Below, piece by piece: positions 51,933 through 62,689 of a DNA stretch of 64,000 nucleotides (its first letter is position 1; each line of letters begins with the position of its first letter). Below the pieces are notes generated by a model. It saw only the letters and a list, made by a program, of their open reading frames with translations, was not told the origin of the DNA and ran no database searches. The position numbers and the translations under genes are program-made. Origin of the DNA: Zygaena filipendulae (lineage: Eukaryota; Arthropoda; Insecta; Lepidoptera; Zygaenidae); NCBI GenBank assembly GCA_907165275.2, contig OU015674.1, forward strand, positions 868,001 through 932,000, in the 5' to 3' direction.

Positions 51933-54369
51933 ATGGCTCTATCAAAGAAAAGTTATGTAAGGAGATATAGAAACGAGTGGGAAAGTGATCCAGTATTTAA
52001 AGGTAAGTACCTACGTAAATCTCAGTCTAAAGTTATTATAACCTAAATGAAATCATGTCACTGAAGTTTTATATTTTTTATAGCTCTGAGTAAGAGGTAC
52101 TCTACCTGGAATCAACGATATTAACGAAATCGACGTCATGTATGTAATGAATGTAATTCAAACAGATAAGATTACTAAAATACTTTCAATATTTTATTAA
52201 CACTGGGATTGGTTTGGTTAGGTATTATTATTAATGTCATTGTTAAATATGAACGTGTGGTTTTGAACTAACATTTATTTAGGAATGGGTATGGTATTTG
52301 CTGTGTGGCCTGTGTGCGTGAGCTTGAAGCTTATGAATGTATCTACACGATTTGTTCCGTACCCATGTGTTGTCGCAACCTGAGTTGCCATTTCATATTT
52401 TTCCCCATTTTCAGGGTGGCTGACAGTTTGCATTGGTGACGATACAAAAGCATGGTGCAAGGCCTGTCGCTGTACGTTATCCTCCCACAAGAAGGATTTG
52501 TTATTACATTCCAAAACAAAAAAACATGATCAATCTATAAAACGATCTAATATCGTCGGGCAGTCAAGTAAAATGTCTAATTTTTTTGAAAAGCCCATAA
52601 AAGAGCCACGAAAAATTGCCGAATTAAAAATTGCCGCATATGTTGCTGAGCATTCCAGTATCAAAGCTGTGAACCATCTAGGAGTACTAATAAAAAAATT
52701 GGATCCAGCTTCTTCAGTTTTGGAAGGTCTGAAGTTACACAGATCAAAATGCACTGCTTTGATTAAAAATGTTATTTCTCCTTGTTTCTTGGAAGAATTG
52801 TTGGAAGAAGTTGGAGACAGCCATTATTCAGTGATCATCGATGAAACTACTACCATTGACACTAAGAAAGTAATGTGTATGATTATCCGATTTTTCAGTG
52901 AAAAACAGAAAAGAATTATTACTCAGTTCTACAGATTGATAGAAATAGAATCTGCAGATGCAACTTCTTTGGCTGATGTGTTCAAAGCACAGCTAACTGC
53001 TGATGGTCTCAACACAGACAAACTTCTGGGCATAGGTGTGGATGGTGCTAATGTCATGGTTGGTGAACACCATTCTTTTTCTTCTATTTTGAAGGAAGGA
53101 AACCCTGAACTGGTAACCATAAAGTGCGTTTGTCATTCATTGCATTTAGCAGCGGAATATGCATTTAAGACCCTTCCTCGGTTTTTGGATTTTCTTATTA
53201 AAGAATGTCACAACTGGTTTTCCAATAGTACAAAGAGACAGATTGATTACAAGCAAACATACATGTTACTGTATGAAGGAAAATCTCCATTAAAAATAAA
53301 CAAATTAGCTGGCACTAGATGGTTATCGAGGTACGAAGCTCTCATAAAAATTTTAGAGCAATGGGATGGATTAAAATTACATTTCGAGATGGCTGCGTCC
53401 AGAGAACGCTGTTATACTGCTGAACAATTAAACAGTATGCTCAAAAGTAAGACAAATTTGTTATACATGACTTTTCTTGGAACTTATCTCAAACCTATCA
53501 CCATGACAAATAAAATATTCCAAGCCACTAATGCAGACCCTTTAAAGTTGCTAGAAGAACTTCATAACTTATTGTTGACCTACTTAACAGTTTTAATACC
53601 TCCAGCACAGCTAGAAAAGGCAGACAAACATAGATTATCTAACTATGATTTCGAAAAGTACATCATGGACTCGTCGTTCATGAATTTTGGATATGCATTT
53701 AATGAAAAGTCTGAGGGTATAAGAAACCATGAATTAAAAGACGTGAAGCAACGATGCAAAGAATTTCTTATAGAAATATGTAAACAAATTCAGAGGAGAC
53801 TCCCAAACAACATGAAAACTTTAGAAAATTGCAATATACTAAGCCCGAAGAATGCAACATCACAAATAAAACCGGATATTACCAATTTAGCTAAATCTTT
53901 TAAGAGCATATGTAATGATGTTGATTCTGTTGTGCAAGAGTGGAATGCTTTGCATTGTTCAGTCTGGAAATCCACAGAAGACACCGAAGAGTTCTGGGTT
54001 GAAGTGTATAATTTTAAAAATGCTGTTGGTGATAGGTCATTTGGTCACGTAAGCAAATTGGCGTTGGGGATTATGTCTTTGCCCTTCTCCAATGCAGTTG
54101 TGGAACGAGCCTTCTCCCAAGTGTCCATAATAAAAGACAAACTTAGAAACAGGATGGCGATCCACACTGCCGAATCCATCTTAAGAATTAGGTACACGTT
54201 GGTGGGTGGATGTGTGAACTTTCAGCCTAATGAAAAAATGTTGAAAAATTTTAATACAGAAAAAATGTACGCCGGTAGTTCCGGTACTGCTGACGAAGCG
54301 TCTGAAGATAATGATGATTCAGCTAATGAGGATTCAGCAGTAATGGAGGCTATCGCCGAATTAATGTAA
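51933..54369 (+). CDS. hAT transposase with BED-type zinc finger
   Basis: Exons 51933-52002 and 52415-54369, donor AAAG|GTAAGT and acceptor TTTTCAG, 674 aa with no stop. The N-terminus has a C2-H2 finger across the splice (CKACRCTLSSHKKDLLLHSK, BED/ZMYM-like) that would bind the element ends. An RNase H-like core follows: 'YSVIIDETTTID' (first Asp), 'LLGIGVDGANVMVG' (second Asp), 'CVCHSLHLAAEYAFKTLP' (the hAT C-x2-H), 'LAGTRWLSRYEAL'. The C-terminal dimerisation region has 'LPFSNAVVERAFSQVSIIKD', including the Glu region. The tail is acidic. ATG 51933 keeps the domain frame; an upstream ATG at 51925 leads to an early stop. Presumably active or recently so. Confidence 0.9.
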
Positions 54370-54373
54370 TTTT

Positions 54374-54612
54374 TATTTTATTTTAATAAATAATTCACAA
54401 AAAATAAATATTTTTAATTTGGGGGTTTTTTTCTGTAAAACCTGAATTTTGGGGTATTTTGGGAAAGACTTGGGAAGAACTCCAGACGGTCATATTTTAT
54501 TTTAATAAATAATTCATAAAAAATAAATATTTTTAATTTGGGGGTTTTTTTTCTGTAAAACCTGAATTTTGGGGTATTTTGGAAAAGATTTGGGGAGAAC
54601 TCCAAACGGTCA
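54374..54612 (+). repeat. 122-bp tandem duplication at the hAT right end
   Basis: The block 'ttattttaataaataattca...ccagacggtca' occurs twice (about 54374-54490 and 54496-54612) with few differences, so the 3' subterminal motif set is doubled. Confidence 0.8.
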
Positions 54613-54633
54613 CCTGGCAACACTGAAAAAGAT

Positions 54634-55090
54634 CAAAAAGTTCAAAAGTTCACGTTCACTAAGTTCAAGTTAGTTAGTTTAGTTCATTTCGCAGTTCAAA
54701 TCGCAGATCGGTACCTGAGTTATAAACAAGATTACGTAAGAAGAAGTCATTCGATAAGAGAGTCACTGTCGCTGTTGTGCTGCCCGTCTCACTCGGCTCT
54801 ACTACCTTTACTCCTCAACCCATATAGAAGGTGTTTCACTTCTATCCCTATCCACCTCCGGGCAGACGTCAATCGCCCTCCTCTCCTCCTGCCTCCTCTT
54901 TCCCCTGGGGTGATCGGGTATAACTACGAGTGGCCGTCACCAGCGCGGCGCGGAGATCGAGTTTCTCCAACCCAGCACCACAGGCGGTCACACCCTTTGC
55001 TACCGAAGACTGTGTGGTTTCGCGCCGTACACATCGAAGAAGCCACGCCCGTCCGCGACACCGATTTTAGGATTAAGATTTTATTTTTAA
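54634..55090. other. GC-richer non-coding stretch
   Basis: A 110-codon proline/arginine-rich frame at 54775-55107 has no recognisable domain. It is probably LTR or untranslated sequence leading into the promoter-like segment that follows. Confidence 0.35.
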
Positions 55091-55320
55091 ACCGTACATT
55101 AATTTAGAATCGTGTAAATCTTGTTAGATTCCTATTGGTTAATATCTCTGTATTCTGATTGGCTGTCCAATAGGAAACCCTACATTAAATCTGTTGAAAA
55201 TTGTATAAAAGCACGGTGCGCCGAGGCACCGACACACTTGGCACTTGGCAGCAGAACATACAAGAATAAACTTGAAAATCAAAACGAGTCTTTACTTCAC
55301 CAAATCCAGCTCAGCAGGTG
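55091..55320 (+). promoter_or_regulatory. LTR-like promoter segment
   Basis: CCAAT-type boxes (attggttaat at 55134, gattggctgtccaatagg at 55157) precede TATAAAA at 55204-55210, and an AATAAA follows at 55265-55270. The spacing is that of U3-R in an insect LTR. No internal retrotransposon sequence follows, so it may be a solo or truncated LTR. Confidence 0.45.
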
Positions 55321-55344
55321 CACCTATAGCACATGTACAAACGT

Positions 55345-55512
55345 TTTTCGCTTTTCGTACTTTCTCGGGATTTATCGTTGTTGTTTTAGATGGCACATAC
55401 GTTTATGTGCAAAAAAGCTCAAATTATGAGTACCAAAAAGTAAAAACACACATAGTTTGCATAAATATCAAAATGGTAGGTGAGCCTTGTCTAACTAGTA
55501 AAACCTAAAATG
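55345..55512 (+). pseudogene. transposase DDE-domain scrap
   Basis: The frame reads 'GFIVVVLDGTYVYVQKSSNY', then 'EYQKVKTH'. It looks like the first-Asp block of IS4/Harbinger-related insect transposases ('..LDGTYI.IQKS.N...Q'). Only about 55 codons; no start. Confidence 0.4.
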
Positions 55513-56140
55513 TAAACATTGTTAGATTTCACCAATTTGTTCATTGATGGAAGACGTGAAAATTGAGCTCGTGAAACCTTCCTAAATGCTCTAACTAATG
55601 GCCAAATTTCAGCTCTGTAACGTCAGGCCCAAGTTTCTATGGAGTTTGGGTTTCTCCTTTGTGTTGCATGATGCGCGCGCATCTTAAAATTTCACTTTCA
55701 TCAATTTTTTACAACGCGCTTAATAAGTATAACTTCAAAAAATTTGACTTACCTACATGAAAAATTTAGAAGAAAGAGAATAAACCATTTTGGATAGTCT
55801 ATGGTGTGCGATCATAAACGTTTGGAAAATTCAAACCACGAGATTAGAATTTAAAAACGTTTAATAATGAAAAGGACCAAATAATTTTTAGTGTTATATG
55901 GAAATAATTAGTAAATAAACTCATAAATGTCTGTGTAAAGTATCGAGCTTATCAGAATAACGAAAAATATGGAGTTCAAAAGTGAAAATAAAAAGTTATG
56001 TTTAGGTACATCACTTAGAAGAATATACATACACTTCTAGTAGTCTTACGCCCTGTCAACAAATGGTAAAATTGAACGGTTATTAGGCAAGGATGACTTT
56101 AATATGGCCCTAAACCACATGATTCCCCAGAAAGCCCCAT
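55513..56140. other. AT-rich spacer
   Basis: No gene or repeat structure recognised. Confidence 0.4.
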
Positions 56141-56147
56141 AGAGTTT

Positions 56148-56960
56148 ATGGAATTGTCCCCTTTCATAACCCTAGTAGAGACTCCCCATGATTCCCGTAA
56201 AAGACCGGCGCAAGAACCCATTTCCGAAAAAAAACTAAAAATATTTACTAGCCCTGATAATGCAACTCCTTCCATTGCGTCAATCTATGTTAATCCTAGC
56301 TTTCAAGATGGCCCAAAAAATATCATGAAGAAGATGCTGGCCCCTTCCTGGTCCATGTAACCCGTGAAGAGCCAGTCTGCCAGACTCTGCAGCTGGTACC
56401 CACTTCTATTAGATTTAGACCAATTAAGTTCGGCAAACTATTGGTACACTGTACCTAATGTTAAGAATATAGTGTGTGGAGGTGTTAAAAGTGTTGGGCG
56501 GAATAGAATGTCCATGGAATTCAAATCATCATTAGATGCAAATTCATTTTTAGATAACGCCCTGCCCAAAAAGTACCAATATAAGGCTTTTATTCCAACT
56601 TATAATATATCTAGAATGGTTCTAGTAAAGTGTTTCGGTGGAATGGTCTATGGGAGGATTTTGTCGAATCCATAGATCTCCCTGATAATTGTGGTCCCAT
56701 AATATAAGCCTGATCTCTTAGCATTCATACTATAGAGGGAAATTATGTTAGATTTTCATTAAAAACAGGTAAAATAACAATACCTGTGGAAGATGGGAAA
56801 CCTTAAAAATGGGAACTAAGCAACAACTTCAGCTCCAAATTTGAAATATCTAGTTTAGATGGAACCAGAGTCAAAATTATAGATGCTCTATAGAACTAGT
56901 GATATCTTCAGTGAGTTAACCTCTCACAGAATCTATGCTAAGGTGGGAAGGGAAATATTG
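56148..56960 (+). pseudogene. Jockey-type LINE ORF1 remnant
   Basis: After a low-complexity N-terminus (SRKRPAQEPISEKKLKIFTS) the gag-like core appears in shifting frames: 'APFLVHVTREEP' (56342), 'IRFRPIKFGKLL' (56411), 'NIVCGGVKSVGRNRMSMEF', 'NKYEA..IPTYN'-like 'YKAFIPTYNISRMVLVK' (56583), 'WEDFVESIDLPDNCGPII' (56648). These are the RRM-type blocks of lepidopteran Jockey ORF1 proteins that bind the element RNA. Many frame breaks; no ORF2 follows. Confidence 0.6.
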
Positions 56961-57014
56961 GAATAGTTTAATCTTACACGTAGTAGCATAAAAAGTGACG
57001 TTCATTAAATTTGC

Positions 57015-57670
57015 TGGATAATAAAAATGAAATAAGATAATACTAGCAAGAAAGTGCACGTGTTTCCCAGCGATTCGGTGTACATCCTTTACATAGTTTC
57101 TGATCACGACATGGTCGCGATGAAAAATCAATACACGTCAGGTAACATAAAGGAAATACGAACCAAGAGTGTGCGGATGAAACCCCCCGTTTTACTAGAT
57201 TGTTGTGTTTTTTATGATTTTGTCATAATAAAGGGATGCACCGACAGAGAATATTTATAAAAATAGAAAAAAGAGAATTCTTTCATGAATTTTGATGGAT
57301 TTTGTATTATAAATCACCCGCAGCGTATAAAGTTCAAGGAGAATTCCGGCATTGCTTTAAACTAAATAAAAAAACCCACTCACGGGGTCTCCATCATGCG
57401 ACATACATACATTCATATGCGTTTCATAGCTCCGCCGTTCAACCACGATTCTGTGCGCAAGATTTTGATCTGTTATAATATTACCTTTTGTCTTAGTTCA
57501 GTGATTAAATTTTCATCTAAAGTAAACGCCATCGCGATAACAATGATTGTGACGATCAATTTAATAGGAAAGTGCAAATTTAGAAAGAAAATTTTAGAAG
57601 TCACTCCATACAACGCTGGCTTTAAGAAACAAATTGCCTTCCTAGTATCGCCAGTAAAATTTTGAGAGCA
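57015..57670 (+). other. unassigned reading frames (68 and 89 codons)
   Basis: 57030-57260 reads 'KKVHVFPSDSVYILYIVSDHD' region onward to 'FYDFVIIKGCTDREYL'; 57396-57665 reads 'MRHTYIHMRFIAPPF ...' with a hydrophobic middle. They look like real protein sequence (balanced composition, few stops), not shadows, but I recognise no transposon family. The first has a distant look of the acidic-residue block of FEN1/XPG nucleases, a weak impression only. Confidence 0.25.
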
Positions 57671-58024
57671 TTTAAAAAATTGCTGATAAGCAGATTTAGA
57701 GTTCTCTTATCATTAGTTTTTGTTTCTTTTTAATGTGCTGTATTTTTTTATGAAATGAGGATTTAGAATATAAAATACTACCTAAAACATTTCGATTTAA
57801 TTTAATATGATTTAGTAGAAAGGATTTGAAGAATTTGGTGACTGTTGGTTGTATTAAAAATGAACAAAATAATCATTGGTTTTGTTACCTTATGTACAAG
57901 TAGACGATAAATTAAAGACATTTTTCATATAAGGCAATACTATACATGTGTCATTTTAGATATTCTAAGGAACATTGATACATATTTGGCTCTCTATAAT
58001 TTTATACATTCTACCGTAAAAGAA

Positions 58025-58345
58025 ATATGAAATTCTAACAATCGGATTGATATACCTTCGGCCTTTACGGATTCGAAAAAGAAGAAATATTGAATAATAG
58101 AAGACTTGGCTTCGGACTTTTTTTCCCGGGATTAAAAAAAAGTATTAAAAAAAAATATAAAAAAAAAACTTTCAATAACACACTCCATACGCTCCACGAG
58201 AATGGAGGGAATAAATGCAAATCTGCAGGAAACAAGATACCTTTTAGTGTCAACAATATAAGTGGGAAATTTGATTTTACAGGAACAACATTGATTAACA
58301 TGAAAGGTCTGAGTTCTAAAGGAAATAAGGGTTCTCAGTGAGATC
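58025..58345 (+). other. unassigned basic reading frame
   Basis: The frame through 58090-58341 reads 'NNRRLGFGLFFPGLKKSIKK', then 'AGNKIPFSVNNISGKFDF'. Lysine-rich start, then a beta-like pattern. No family recognised. Together with 57015-57670 and 58900-59215 it forms a same-strand cluster. Confidence 0.25.
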
Positions 58346-58481
58346 TGAGAACTTCTCACGTCCAAAACGGAGATGATAAAAATTTTGTAAGTTAACGGTA
58401 AAAAGTCATAAGTTCCTGAGTCGGTGTGATACAAAATAATTTGAGTTAGGACAGCAATTGTGTCTTATTTTAATAAAAATG

Positions 58482-58720
58482 GAACAGAATAATTTTTACC
58501 AGTTAAAGCTTAAGTTGGTTATTAGCTATAAAAAAATGGTGAAGCATAGAAGGCATCATTCTGACAAATCGTTGAATCTGCATATGAGCGGAGATGTAAA
58601 AATGTGAAGCAAAGGAAAGAATCAGACAATACAACAAGGAGAAAAGAAGCGCTGGAAGCCTTGGTACAATCACTAAGGACTTATGAGTTGTGCATTTCGA
58701 CATCACGATGGGTTAGCATA
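58482..58720 (+). other. unassigned short frames
   Basis: ATG at 58480 gives 'MEQNNFYQLKLKLVISYKKM'; the following frame carries 'RRKEALEALVQSLRTYELC'. A small basic protein broken by one shift near 58605. Function unknown. Confidence 0.2.
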
Positions 58721-58902
58721 TTTTTTTTTTTGAACGTTGAATTTTGATTTGGATTGCGGATTTAGCAATTTAGATACACAGTAGTTTTCTTTAGTAAGTT
58801 TTTTTAATAATTTTGACATTTGTTTGACCGACACTTAGGAAAAGATATACAACGCATAAAGAGCGCGTTCAAGTTGTTTTTATGAGCATTATTTTATTAA
58901 AT

Positions 58903-59215
58903 ATGGGAAATCCGCAAAGCAAACACTCAAAGGTAGTTATAGCGAACAACGCAAATGTAGACGCAGCCTTGGAAAGGAAAATTGAACTTTTTGGAGTTTT
59001 CATCATAGTGATTATTACCCTGGCAGCAGTCATCGCAATCGTATGAGGCTGTAGATATGGTTGTCACCGGGCTAAGAAGTTATGTGTAAAGGAAATCATC
59101 AACTCCACCCTAGACATGGTTCGGGTCGTTGATAAACCTCGCCCTAGCCCGGAAGTATCGTCTAAGACACCTACCACATTGTATAAATACTTATTAGTTT
59201 TGGCGTTGCAATAGT
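58903..59215 (+). pseudogene. small membrane protein with N-myristoylation-like start
   Basis: ATG 58903 gives MGNPQSKHSKVVIANNANVD, then a predicted membrane segment 'LFGVFIIVIITLAAVIAIV'. A TGA at 59044-59046 follows, and the same frame continues with a basic juxtamembrane part (CRYGCHRAKKLC). MG-N-x-x-S is a typical myristoylation signal. I cannot name it; small acylated membrane proteins of this kind are known from viruses as well as hosts. Confidence 0.35.
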
Positions 59216-59421
59216 GCCTAAGTGTAAGTATGTAATAAATTAAGCAAAAATCTCTCAACTGGAGCCTAAACTGTTCTTAAATTGCTTGAGTTGACAATAA
59301 AAACAGGTATACTAAAGTAGGTACCTGTGGAAAAGTGGAAAGTTTATTTTTTTTTTACGTCAAGATGTTAGTTTTGTAGCCTTTATTCACATATATTTAA
59401 CACGTCCAAAACCAGGCCTGG

Positions 59422-59556
59422 GGGGCTAAGATGCGCAACACGATAAAATTATATCGAGCCATTTTATCGATTCTCGTCGACATATTGTATGGTTTTGTCG
59501 ACGAGAATCGATAAAATGGCTCGATATAATTTTATCGTGTTGCGCATCTTAGCCCC
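59422..59556. mobile_element. perfect snapback palindrome (MITE-like)
   Basis: Arms 59422-59482 and 59496-59556 are 61-bp perfect inverted copies starting GGGGCTAAGATGCGC, with a 13-base loop (tattgtatggttt). No internal mismatch, so it is young or maintained by gene conversion. It could form a long hairpin RNA if transcribed. Confidence 0.95.
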
Positions 59557-59900
59557 ACATGACAACTCCTTTGTAACGAATCTGACATTTACGTTGACAG
59601 ATAGAGACAATTTGACGTAATTGCATTCATTATTCACCATCATTGCATGAATTCATGACTGTTTTTATTTAATTTAAATTTGAATTTATTAGTTGGTTTC
59701 ACCTACTAAAATTTATTTCTTGGTATAAAATAGTGATTAGTATTCTATGTAGCTGAACTTTGTTTATTTGTGTTGTGTGTAGTGATAGTGAAATCAGTTG
59801 AGTAGACGTAAGTTGTTATTAGGTATTTGCGGTAAGTAGATAGTTTAATAAGTTGAAATCACATGTAGACCGGCTTACCTCTCTCAATATTTTTAATGTA
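59557..59900. other. AT-rich spacer
   Basis: No gene recognised. 59750-59840 has repeated 'gttgagtag'-like motifs only. Confidence 0.35.
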
Positions 59901-60386
59901 TGTGATCACACAACAAGACTTATTGAAAACCTACGTGTAAAATGCGAAGAAACTTTTTCTCCAACCTTTTATAAAATGGAAATCAACGTCTGATACCGCT
60001 TATAAACTGTGCTTTAATCGCTGGATTTGCAATAAGTGGAAAAGTGGAAAGTTTAAAATATAAATTAAACAACAGTCTCTTAACTAGAGCCTGAGATACT
60101 GCACATAAACTGTGCTTAGATTGCTTGAGTGGCAATAAAAACAGGTATCACTAAATTACCTGTGGAAAAGTGGAAAGTATAAAATGGCAAATAAGCAACA
60201 GTCTATCAACTGGAGCCTGTTATTGCTCATATATTGCTTGAGTTGCTATAAAAACAGGTATAACTAAAGTACCTGTGGAAAAGTGGAAAGTTTAAAATAT
60301 AAATTAAGCTAGTCTGTTAACTGTAGCCTAAATTGTTCTTAAATTGCTCGAGATGCAATAAAAACGGGTATAACTAAAGTACCTAT

Positions 60387-60556
60387 GTCGAATAATGTGA
60401 GTTCTTTGCCTATTGCAATACTGAAGGCCCTTTTCTGCCCAAATTGTGACCTATCTAAGCCTTCTGGAGGTCCAAGAGGACGCCATTTCATACAGATGAA
60501 AAGGGAGGAGTTGGTCGGCAAATTAAATAGTGATGGAACAGGCGACTCTCGATAGG
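60387..60556 (+). pseudogene. Harbinger Myb-like gene fragment, copy 1
   Basis: It reads MSNNVSSLPIAILKALFC, then 'LSKPSGGPRGRHFIQMKREE', then 'LVGKLNSDGTGDSR' and a stop, matching residues of the Harbinger-1 accessory protein (PSGGPRGRHFIQMKWKE). A stop replaces the Ser codon (cgatag). It is nearly repeated at 62155-62322. Confidence 0.75.
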
Positions 60557-60833
60557 AGAAATGGCGCTTGCTTAAATTGCTTGAGTTGCAATAACAACAG
60601 GTATAACTAAAGTACCTGTGGTCTGTGGAAAAGTGGAAAGTATAAAATGGCAAATAAGCAACAGTCTATCAACTGGAGCCTGATATTGCTCATATATTGC
60701 TTGAGTTGCAATAAAAACAGGTATCACTAAAGTACCTGTGGAAAAGTGGAAAGTTTAAAATATAAATTAAGCAAGTCTGTTAACTGTAGCCTAAACTGTT
60801 CTTAAATTGCTCGAGATGCAATAAAAACAGGTA

Positions 60834-62138
60834 ATGGCTGATTTTTTTGAGGTTAGGATTTTCATGCATTAGTATTTGCTCAGATTTTTTTGAGGTTAGG
60901 ATTTTCATGCATTAGTATTTGCTCAGTATGCTTTGACATTTCATCATGAATAGACTTACTAACGAGCAACGCTTGCAAATCATTGAATTTTATTACCAAA
61001 ATCAGTGTTCGGTTCGAAATGTGTTTCGCGCTTTACGCCCGATTTATGGTCTACATAATCGACCAAGTGAGCAAACAATTAATGCGATTGTGACCAAGTT
61101 TCACACTCAGTTTACTTTATTGGACATTAAACCAACCACACGAATGCGTACAGTGCGTACAGAAGAGAATATTGCGTCTGTTTCTGAGAGTGTTGCTGAA
61201 GACCGTGAAATGTCGATTCGTCGCCGTTCGCAGCAATTGGGTTTGTGTTATTCGACCACATGGAAGATTTTACGTAAAGATCTTGGTGTAAAACCGTATA
61301 AAATACAGCTCCTGCAAGAACTGAAGCCGAACGATCTGCCACAACGTCGAATTTTCAGTGAATGGGCCCTAGAAAACTTGGCAGAAAATCCGCTTTTTTA
61401 TCGACAAATTTTGTTCAGCGATGAGGCTCATTTCTGGTTGAATGGCTACGTAAATAAGCAAAATTGCCGCATTTGGAGTGAAGAGCAACCAGAAGCCGTT
61501 CAAGAACTGCCCATGCATCCCGAAAAATGCACTGTTTGGTGTGGTTTGTACGCTGGTGGAATCATTGGACCGTATTTTTTCAAAGATGATGTTGGACGCA
61601 ACGTTACGGTGAATGGCGATCGCTATCGTTCGATGCTAACAAACTTTTTGTTGCCAAAAATGGAAGAACTGAACTTGGTTGACATGTGGTTTCAACAAGA
61701 TGGCGCTACATGCCACACAGCTCGCGATTCTATGGCCATTTTGAGGGAAAACTTCGGAGAACAATTCATCTCAAGAAATGGACCGGTAAGTTGGCCACCA
61801 AGATCATGCGATTTGACGCCTTTAGACTATTTTTTGTGGGGCTACGTCAAGTCTAAAGTCTACAGAAATAAGCCAGTAACTATTCCAGCTTTGGAAGACA
61901 ACATTTCCGAAGAAATTCGGGCTATTCCGGCCGAAATGCTCGAAAAAGTTGCCCAAAATTGGACTTTCCGAATGGACCACATAAGACGCAGCCGCGGTCA
62001 ACATTTAAATGAAATTATCTTCAAAAAGTAAATGTCATGGACCAATCTAACGTTTCAAATAAAGAACCGATGAGATTTTGCAAATTTTATGCGTTTTTTT
62101 TTTAAAAAAAGTTCTCAAGCTCTTAAAAAATCACCCGT
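60834..62138 (+). mobile_element. mariner element, DD41D (rosa-like) type, complete
   Basis: TA duplicated at 60832-60833 and 62139-62140; removal restores the satellite motif acaggTAtaactaaag. Inverted ends ATGGCTGATTTTTTTGAG and, reversed, ACGGGTGATTTTTTAAGAG. 1,305 bp with one intact transposase. A 43-bp direct duplication (60840-60882 and 60883-60925) sits in the 5' non-coding region. Confidence 0.9.
60946..62031 (+). CDS. mariner-family transposase
   Basis: 361 aa, intact from ATG 60946 (MNRLTNEQRLQIIEFYYQNQ) to TAA. Two helix-turn-helix regions lie in the first 120 residues. The catalytic triad is in 'ILFSDEAHFWLNG' (Asp159), 'FQQDGATCHTAR' (Asp252) and 'SCDLTPLDYFLWG' (Asp294). Forty-one residues separate the last two aspartates, hence DD41D, the rosa group of Tc1/mariner. 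The enzyme cuts at the inverted repeats and inserts at TA. Nothing looks damaged. Confidence 0.9.
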   Translation: MNRLTNEQRLQIIEFYYQNQCSVRNVFRALRPIYGLHNRPSEQTINAIVTKFHTQFTLLDIKPTTRMRTVRTEENIASVSESVAEDREMSIRRRSQQLGLCYSTTWKILRKDLGVKPYKIQLLQELKPNDLPQRRIFSEWALENLAENPLFYRQILFSDEAHFWLNGYVNKQNCRIWSEEQPEAVQELPMHPEKCTVWCGLYAGGIIGPYFFKDDVGRNVTVNGDRYRSMLTNFLLPKMEELNLVDMWFQQDGATCHTARDSMAILRENFGEQFISRNGPVSWPPRSCDLTPLDYFLWGYVKSKVYRNKPVTIPALEDNISEEIRAIPAEMLEKVAQNWTFRMDHIRRSRGQHLNEIIFKK

Positions 62139-62660
62139 TATAACTAAAGTACCTATGTCGAATAATGTGAGTTCTTTGCCTATTGCAATACTGAAGGCCC
62201 TTTTCTGCTCAAATTGTGACCTATCTAAGCCTTCTGGAGGTCCAAGAGGACGCCATTTCATACAGATGAAAAGGGAGTTGGTCGGCAAATTAAATAGTGA
62301 TGGAACAGGCGACTCTCGATAGGAGAAATCAGAAATGGCGCTTGCTTAAATTGCTTGAGTTGCAATAAAAACAGGTATAACTAAAGTACCTGTGGTCTGT
62401 GGAAAAGTGGAAAGTATAAAATGGCAAATAAGCAACGGTCTATCAACTGGAGCCTGATATTGCTCATATATTGCTTGAGTTGCAATAAAAACAGGTACAT
62501 ATAACTAAAGTACCTGTGGAAGTGTGGAAAAATGAAAATGGAAATCAAGGAAAAGTCTATTAAATGAAGCCCTGTTACTCGTACTGCTCATGAGCTGTGC
62601 ATAAATTTCTCGAGTTGCAATAAAAACAGGATTAACTTTAGTACCTGTTGAATTGTGGAA
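62139..62660 (+). repeat. duplicated Myb fragment plus satellite, 3' block
   Basis: 62141-62500 nearly repeats 60369-60735: a second Myb-like fragment (62155-62322, PSGGPRGRHFIQMKRELVGK), then the satellite modules. It differs by small indels (agggagttgg against agggaggagttgg). Satellite modules continue to about 62660. Confidence 0.75.
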
Positions 62661-62689
62661 AGTGAATACATTTTTTAGAATGAGGAATG

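Larger units (their letters stand above)
51457..54625 (+). mobile_element. hAT transposon, complete
   Basis: The 8-bp target duplication AAAAAGAT is perfect at 51449-51456 and 54626-54633. Ends are CACTGATGCCAGGTG (left) and CAGTGTTGCCAGGTG (right, reversed), typical hAT termini. It contains one two-exon transposase without lesions. G-rich subterminal motifs (tttgggggttttttt, ggggagaactcca) repeat near both ends. Confidence 0.95.
59265..60833 (+). repeat. satellite-like repeats, 5' block
   Basis: The module 'ttgcttgagttgcaataaaaacaggtat', 'aactaaagtacctgtggaaaagtggaaagt', 'caactggagcctg' recurs at about 59265-59345, 60040-60180, 60180-60300, 60300-60380 and 60570-60830. Copies are 80-140 bp with variable internal length. 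It alternates with Myb-gene fragments and resumes after the mariner at 62340-62660. Confidence 0.75.

Noticed and set aside
54775..55107. 110-codon proline/arginine-rich frame
   Set aside because: No domain; lies in probable LTR or leader sequence before a TATA/CCAAT segment.
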